Source: Peptococcaceae bacterium
Lineage (GTDB): Bacteria; Bacillota; Dehalobacteriia; UBA4068; UBA4997
Direction of reading: 5' to 3'
Length of the DNA stretch: 8,933 bases
Assembly: GCA_019421315.1 (NCBI GenBank)
Contig: JAHZFN010000200.1
Coordinates: 1 to 8,933 of the forward strand
Part shown: one piece after another, positions 6,352-8,933 of the stretch
Layout: every line of letters begins with the position of its first letter
Position numbering within the stretch: the first letter of the stretch is position 1
Notes under the pieces: generated by a model
The model's input: the letters and a program-made list of their open reading frames with translations, nothing else
What the model was told of the DNA's origin: nothing
The model's database searches: none
Translations under genes and position numbers: made by a program

Positions 6352-7029
6352 TTACTCGGAATATTCAAATTTATAACCGATACCCCAAATTGTCTTGATA
6401 CATTTGCGGTATTCGCCGATATTGCTGCGGAGCATTTTGATATGGGTATCAACAGTGCGGTAATCGCCGCAGTAATCATAACCCCAAACGTCTGTCAGCA
6501 GTTTGTCGCGGGAAAGCACAACGTCGGCGTTTTTGCAAAGACAAAGCAAAAGCGCAAATTCTTTCGGCGTCAAATCCAAAAGCTTGTCATCCAGCCAAAC
6601 GTTGCGACCGTGTTCGTCAATCACCAAGCCGCCGAAAACCAGCTTTTCTTCTTTTTCCACAACAACCTCGTTGCATCTTTTCAGCAATATTTTAATTCTG
6701 GCAATCAGCTCTCTGGGGCTGAACGGTTTAACAATGTAATCGTCGGCGCCCATTTCAAAGCCGTAAAGCTTGTCGTATTCCTCACCGCGGGCAGACAGCA
6801 TAATTACAGGCATTCTTTTGGTTTTTCGGATTTCCCGCAGGACGCTCATGCCGTCCAGCTTTGGCATCATAACATCCAGAACAACCAAATCGAAATCGTT
6901 TTCTTTCAAAAGTTCAATCGCCTCGAAACCGTCTGTCGCTTCCATATAGTCGTAACCTTCAAACTCCAGATAGTTCGAGACCACGTCTCTGATACCGTCT
7001 TCGTCGTCAACGACCAAAATTCTTGTCAT
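6352..7029 (-). CDS. OmpR/PhoB-family response regulator (orphan)
   Basis: Two-domain response regulator of 226 residues, normal for the family. The receiver domain (1-118) has every functional residue: acidic pair Asp8-Asp9, phosphoacceptor Asp52 in VVLDVMMPKLDG, Ser79 in MLSAR, and Lys101 in IVKPF. The DNA-binding domain (about 128-225) is the winged-helix type, with LTPKEFALLLCLCKNADVVLSRDKLLTDVWG, the recognition-helix region YRTVDTHIKMLRSNIG and the closing WGIGYKFE. The start is ATG at 7029 with GGAGG about ten bases upstream; the same frame stays open to 7146, but that part runs through the leader and is not protein-like. No histidine kinase lies next to it and it has its own terminator, so the kinase must be elsewhere. 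A repeat cluster at its promoter suggests autoregulation. The specific stimulus cannot be told from sequence. Confidence 0.95.
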   Translation of the reverse strand: MTRILVVDDEDGIRDVVSNYLEFEGYDYMEATDGFEAIELLKENDFDLVVLDVMMPKLDGMSVLREIRKTKRMPVIMLSARGEEYDKLYGFEMGADDYIVKPFSPRELIARIKILLKRCNEVVVEKEEKLVFGGLVIDEHGRNVWLDDKLLDLTPKEFALLLCLCKNADVVLSRDKLLTDVWGYDYCGDYRTVDTHIKMLRSNIGEYRKCIKTIWGIGYKFEYSE

Positions 7030-7089
7030 TTTCAAAAAACCTCCAAACCTATTTTTTAAGATTTGTAATAAATCACCCGGCATATTTTC

Positions 7090-7110
7090 GGCGGCACTTG
7101 CAAAGCCGCC
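7090..7110 (-). other. Leader hairpin of the response regulator
   Basis: A 6-bp GC-only stem (GGCGGC/GCCGCC at 7090-7095 and 7105-7110) with a 9-base loop lies in the untranslated leader, about 60 bp upstream of the start codon. No T-run follows, so it is not a terminator; it may affect mRNA stability. Confidence 0.4.
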
Positions 7111-7127
7111 CGACAAATTTAAAACAT

Positions 7128-7190
7128 TTGTTTTCAAAGCAAACAAAACGAAGCCGCTTGTTTACAATTTGTTTACAAATTTGTTTACAA
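7128..7190. promoter_or_regulatory. Repeat operator TTGTTTACAA at the response-regulator promoter
   Basis: Three exact copies of TTGTTTACAA start at 7158, 7169 and 7181, that is 11 and 12 bp apart (one helical turn), and a degenerate fourth (TTGTTTTCAA) starts at 7128. OmpR/PhoB-type regulators typically bind direct repeats at this period, and the embedded TTTACA resembles the half-site of Bacillus Pho boxes (TTAACA-like). Each copy is also a dyad (TTGT-nn-ACAA). The array covers the predicted start of the regulator's transcript and the -35 region of an opposed plus-strand promoter, so autorepression with divergent activation is plausible. That the neighbouring regulator is the binder is inference. 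Confidence 0.6.
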
Positions 7191-7200
7191 TCATTATAAC
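7172..7200 (+). promoter_or_regulatory. Divergent plus-strand promoter overlapping the repeats
   Basis: TTTACA (7172-7177) and TATAAC (7195-7200) are separated by 17 bp on the plus strand. The -35 hexamer is part of the middle TTGTTTACAA repeat. It would start a transcript near 7207, into a region with no good gene but ending at a strong hairpin at 7566-7605. Confidence 0.5.
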
Positions 7201-7201
7201 A
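7193..7201 (-). promoter_or_regulatory. Extended -10 promoter of the response regulator
   Basis: On the minus strand TGTTATAAT is an extended -10 (TG, one base, TATAAT). The -35 region is poor, typical of extended -10 or activator-dependent promoters. The predicted start near 7186 falls inside the third TTGTTTACAA copy, giving a leader of about 155 nt before the ATG at 7029. Confidence 0.55.
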
Positions 7202-7206
7202 AAAAT

Positions 7207-7608
7207 TCTGCCCAAACCTATAAATTACACAAAAGTTTCATCATTAATTTACAGATAATTTTTATTTTTTTTAATTGACTTGTCTTTTTTGGATAATTGC
7301 TTTTTCATGCGGCAATTTCCAAATTCAACATAGCAGGCACATCGCCCGTGTTCAATTCGCCGGCAGCGCAAAAACAAAATTAAATTTCCCTTTTATAGGC
7401 AATTCGGAACTTTTCGGAATATTCTGCAATCAATGTTTGCAAAGGGCGGATTTCCAATAAAAACATGTTCTTCTGCCGCCTTTCCAAGTGCATTTTCAGC
7501 ATTTTTGCCAAAAGACGATTTTGCAAAAAATCCTTTTTTTGGCTTTCATTATGGAGAATATTGCCAAAACCATGAAACTTTAAACAAAAAACTTTCATGG
7601 TTTTTCCA
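7207..7608 (+). ncRNA. Candidate plus-strand non-coding transcript
   Basis: Interval bounded by the plus-strand promoter TTTACA-17-TATAAC and the 12-bp hairpin at 7566-7604. No reading frame in it has both a start with a ribosome binding site and protein-like composition; the longest plus-strand frames are 61 codons. A second nested palindrome (GCCAAAA ... TTTTGGC, about 7506-7542) precedes the final hairpin. If real, it is a roughly 400-nt RNA under control of the repeat operator. It resembles no family that I can name. Confidence 0.35.
7566..7605 (+). terminator. 12-bp hairpin with T-run
   Basis: Perfect stem AAAACCATGAAA/TTTCATGGTTTT (7566-7577 and 7593-7604) with a 15-base loop, ending in TTTTT on the plus strand. 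The stem is AT-rich but long. On the minus strand it also ends in TTTT, so it may work in both directions. It insulates the following RNA promoter. Confidence 0.6.
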
Positions 7609-7637
7609 TTGCAATTAACAATTTAAAATTTTATAAT
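7609..7637 (+). promoter_or_regulatory. Consensus promoter of the structured RNA
   Basis: TTGCAA (7609-7614) and a perfect TATAAT (7632-7637) with exactly 17 bp between them on the plus strand. Transcription should begin near 7643. No start codon with a ribosome binding site follows; the downstream sequence is rich in stems and ends in terminators, so the promoter appears to serve an RNA gene. Confidence 0.8.
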
Positions 7638-7640
7638 AAA

Positions 7641-7906
7641 GTTGAATTAAGGATATGCTTCGTTAAATATTTCCCTTCTGAAATTGCTTCGGCAATTCAA
7701 ATATTCAACAAAGCCAAACTATTAAGATAAAAGAAAGTGCGGTCGGGGTTCCCTAAGCCTGCGGTCGAAAAAAGCTTTTCTTTTATCTGTAATATTACCT
7801 AAAATGTATCCTTCATTTACCGACGAGACTGCCAAACTCTTCGGTGCAGAAACAAAATAAATCATACATAATTCATTTTCCTAGGACGCCCTTTTTTGGG
7901 CGTCCT
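7641..7906 (+). ncRNA. Structured RNA gene, possibly 6S-like
   Basis: About 265 nt between a consensus promoter and a terminator. Visible helices: AAGGATA (7649-7655) with TATCCTT (7807-7813); AATATT (7666-7671) with AATATT (7791-7796); the UUCG-capped hairpin AATTGC/GCAATT (7682-7695); and a perfect 12-bp stem AGATAAAAGAAA/TTTCTTTTATCT (7725-7736, 7777-7788). That stem encloses a GC-rich loop in which TGCGGTCG occurs twice, 22 bp apart, around GGGGTTCCCTAAGCC. Closure of the 5' part against the 3' part, a long rod with internal bubbles, and the CCCTAAGCC and GCCTGCGG strings recall 6S RNA (SsrS), which sequesters RNA polymerase. That is pattern resemblance from memory and not an alignment. 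It is not tmRNA, RNase P RNA, SRP RNA or a T-box, whose conserved cores are absent. Confidence 0.55.
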
Positions 7907-7912
7907 CTCTCG
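7883..7912 (+). terminator. First terminator of the structured RNA
   Basis: A 9-bp perfect stem AGGACGCCC/GGGCGTCCT (7883-7891 and 7898-7906) with a TTTTTT loop, followed by the pyrimidine-rich tail CTCTCGTT. The stem is very stable but the tail is not a clean T-run, so termination may be partial, which fits the second terminator downstream. Confidence 0.6.
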
Positions 7913-7959
7913 TTGTCTGCCTTTAATTTATAAAAAAAATCTGTATAGCAGAATATATC

Positions 7960-7987
7960 AGCACACCTTTTTGGTGCGCTTTTTTTG
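7960..7987 (+). terminator. Second terminator of the structured RNA
   Basis: Stem AGCACACC/GGTGCGCT (7960-7967 and 7973-7980) with one A-C mismatch and a 5-T loop, followed directly by seven Ts. It is the stronger terminator by its tail. The 7988-8204 stretch that follows holds a small GCCGC/GCGGC hairpin, AT-rich sequence with scattered TATAAT-like strings (for example 8112-8117), and the ribosome binding site of the next gene; a promoter for that gene could not be fixed. Confidence 0.75.
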
Positions 7988-8204
7988 TATGCCGCCCTTG
8001 CGGCTGTTTATTTACCTGAAAATACCAAACAAGCATATTTTTTCCGAAAACAGATATAATTTTAATATGATATTTTTTACAATATCGTCCTTATAGTTAA
8101 TTATGCCATATTATAATTGCATATGTAATTTATCCATAAATTCAAAAGTCGTTACTGCACAAAAAACGTAAATAGCAAATAATAAAAACATTTGGAGTAA
8201 AAAT

Positions 8205-8240
8205 ATGAGAAAAAATATGAGAAAAAATATGAGAAAAAAT
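8205..8240 (+). repeat. Three tandem copies of a 12-bp unit carrying the start codon
   Basis: ATGAGAAAAAAT occurs three times without interruption, each copy containing an in-frame ATG and coding for MRKN. The copies form the positively charged n-region of the signal peptide of the following peptidase. Copy number can change by slippage without breaking the frame. Confidence 0.95.
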
Positions 8241-8783
8241 ATTTTGGCAAAAACCGCCGCTGTTTTGATGATTTCCGCTGCCTTGCTCTGCCTGCCTGCC
8301 AGGCTTTACGCCGAACCCGACGAGCTTTTGACAGACGGCGCCGCCGACAATTCCGCCGTTGAAGAGGAAATCGCCGCTTCCCGCCAAGAGCACTTGAAGC
8401 CCGTTTTTCAAAGCCCGGTCAGCGGTGTTATTTCCTGTAACTTCGGCTACCGCAAAAGCGGCTTTCATCATGGGTTGGATATTGCCAACCAATGGGGAAC
8501 CAATATTGCCGCCATCGCCGACGGCACCGTTACCGAGGCGGACTGGAAAAGCTCCGTTTACGGTTACGCCGTTGTCATCAACCACGGCAACGGCTGGGAA
8601 AGTTTGTACGGGCACTGCGGTATGCTGACCGTTGAAAAGGGGCAAAAAGTCAAAACGGGCGATATTATCGCCGTGGTGGGCAGCACGGGCCGTTCCACGG
8701 GGCCGCACCTGCATTTGGAAATCCACAAGGACGGAGTTTATCTTAATCCCAAGCTCTTTGTGGAAATAAGCAAAACGCAATAG
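8205..8783 (+). CDS. Exported M23 (LytM-type) peptidoglycan endopeptidase
   Basis: Protein of 192 residues. Residues 1-36 are a signal peptide: a basic n-region of three MRKN repeats, hydrophobic core LAKTAAVLMISAALLCLPA, and likely cleavage after LYA36. Residues 37-65 are a polar linker, and 66-186 are one M23 domain. The zinc and catalytic residues are all present: His88 and Asp92 in HHGLDI, His137 in LYGHCG, and His168/His170 in GPHLHLE. It should therefore be an active metallo-endopeptidase that cuts peptide cross-links of peptidoglycan outside the membrane. No LysM, SH3 or coiled-coil targeting domain is present, so it is a minimal form. GGAG seven bases before the ATG at 8205 selects the first of three in-frame ATGs. 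It is monocistronic, with its own terminator directly after the stop. Confidence 0.93.
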   Translation: MRKNMRKNMRKNILAKTAAVLMISAALLCLPARLYAEPDELLTDGAADNSAVEEEIAASRQEHLKPVFQSPVSGVISCNFGYRKSGFHHGLDIANQWGTNIAAIADGTVTEADWKSSVYGYAVVINHGNGWESLYGHCGMLTVEKGQKVKTGDIIAVVGSTGRSTGPHLHLEIHKDGVYLNPKLFVEISKTQ

Positions 8784-8813
8784 GCGGCGGCTTTATTGCC
8801 GCCCCGCCTTTTT
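8783..8813 (+). terminator. Terminator of the M23 peptidase gene
   Basis: GC-rich stem beginning at the stop codon: GGCGG and CGGC (8783-8791) pair with GCCG (8798-8801) and CCGCC (8804-8808), with a 2-base bulge and a TTTATT loop, followed by five Ts. Confidence 0.88.
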
Positions 8814-8885
8814 GACATTTGCCGTGCTTTGGAGCCATGCCGAAAAATCACACCAAAAATCCGTCCTAAAAACCACAAGCCGTAA

Positions 8886-8891
8886 TATAAT
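8886..8891 (+). promoter_or_regulatory. -10 element before the right-edge gene
   Basis: A perfect TATAAT lies 29 bp upstream of the next start codon and after the M23 terminator. No good -35 is seen at 16-18 bp, so this is a partial promoter match. Confidence 0.4.
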
Positions 8892-8920
8892 TTAGCAAAG
8901 GATTGGGTCGGAGGTCTTTT

Positions 8921-8933
8921 ATGCAGGATTATA
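8921..8933 (+). CDS. Start of a gene cut by the window edge
   Basis: ATG at 8921 preceded at six bases by GGAGG, a very good ribosome binding site. Only MQDY is encoded before the window ends, so the product cannot be identified. It is a separate unit from the M23 gene because a terminator lies between them. Confidence 0.6.

Noticed and set aside
6442..7059. Plus-strand frame of 205 codons opposite the response regulator
   Set aside because: Antisense to a gene with all receiver and winged-helix residues; composition rich in His, Phe and Gln is typical of shadow frames.
7030..7146. Longer N-terminus for the response regulator
   Set aside because: The extra 39 residues precede the conserved MTRILVVDDE start, are not part of a receiver domain and lie in the leader. 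GGAGG is placed for the ATG at 7029.
7158..7190. TTGTTTACAA repeats as a CRISPR array
   Set aside because: The repeats are 10 bp with 1-2 bp between them; CRISPR needs longer repeats with unique spacers. No cas gene is present.
7380..7598. Minus-strand 72-codon frame upstream of the response regulator
   Set aside because: The ATG lies in the stem of a terminator-like hairpin without a ribosome binding site. Composition is only mildly protein-like, so support is insufficient.
7725..7788. 12-bp stem as inverted repeats of an insertion sequence or attenuator of the M23 gene
   Set aside because: No transposase or target duplication is seen, and only about 40 bp lies between the arms. Two terminators and more than 200 bp separate it from the M23 start, so a leader attenuator is less likely than an independent RNA.
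8142..8780. Minus-strand frame of 212 codons opposite the M23 peptidase
   Set aside because: The plus frame has intact M23 motifs and a signal peptide; the minus frame is its mirror shadow, including a repeated IFSH string from the 12-bp repeat.

Overview
The window reads as a Bacillota (Firmicutes) chromosome segment of moderate GC. The basis is gene content: an nfeD (yqeZ) – floA (yqfA) – small ORF – yqfC – yqfD series on the minus strand, in the order known from Bacillus subtilis (yqeZ-yqfA-yqfB-yqfC-yqfD, then phoH). yqfC and yqfD are known mainly from endospore formers and their relatives. The species cannot be fixed from sequence alone; an asporogenous or Negativicutes-type lineage is possible but not shown.

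Layout from high to low coordinates on the minus strand: an OmpR/PhoB-type response regulator with no kinase beside it (7029-6352) and its own terminator; a long leader followed by a small tail-anchored membrane protein with an Asn/Glu-rich repeat N-terminus (5896-5612); full-length NfeD (5403-4042); an unexplained gap of about 400 bp; FloA flotillin (3634-2639); a basic membrane-anchored protein in the yqfB position (2604-2002) ending at a strong terminator; a spacer with a second minus-strand terminator; then translationally coupled yqfC (1580-1239) and yqfD (1235-15). phoH would be expected just beyond base 1.

The right side is organised on the plus strand and is largely non-coding between 7147 and 8204. 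It holds a cluster of TTGTTTACAA repeats at 11-12 bp spacing, set between opposed promoter elements. It also holds a possible plus-strand transcript of about 400 nt ending in a 12-bp hairpin, and a second, better supported plus-strand RNA gene with a consensus promoter, internal stems and two terminators. Next come an M23 (LytM-type) exported peptidase whose signal peptide begins with three tandem copies of a 12-bp repeat, its terminator, and the first codons of another plus-strand gene at the right edge.

Working picture: NfeD and FloA form a membrane-scaffold pair, although the NfeD protease domain has lost the motifs needed for catalysis. The response regulator probably controls its own promoter, and possibly the divergent RNA, through the repeat cluster. 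No new multi-gene system is evident. The most unusual material is the RNA and operator content of 7120-7990, the degenerate NfeD protease domain and the long leaders.
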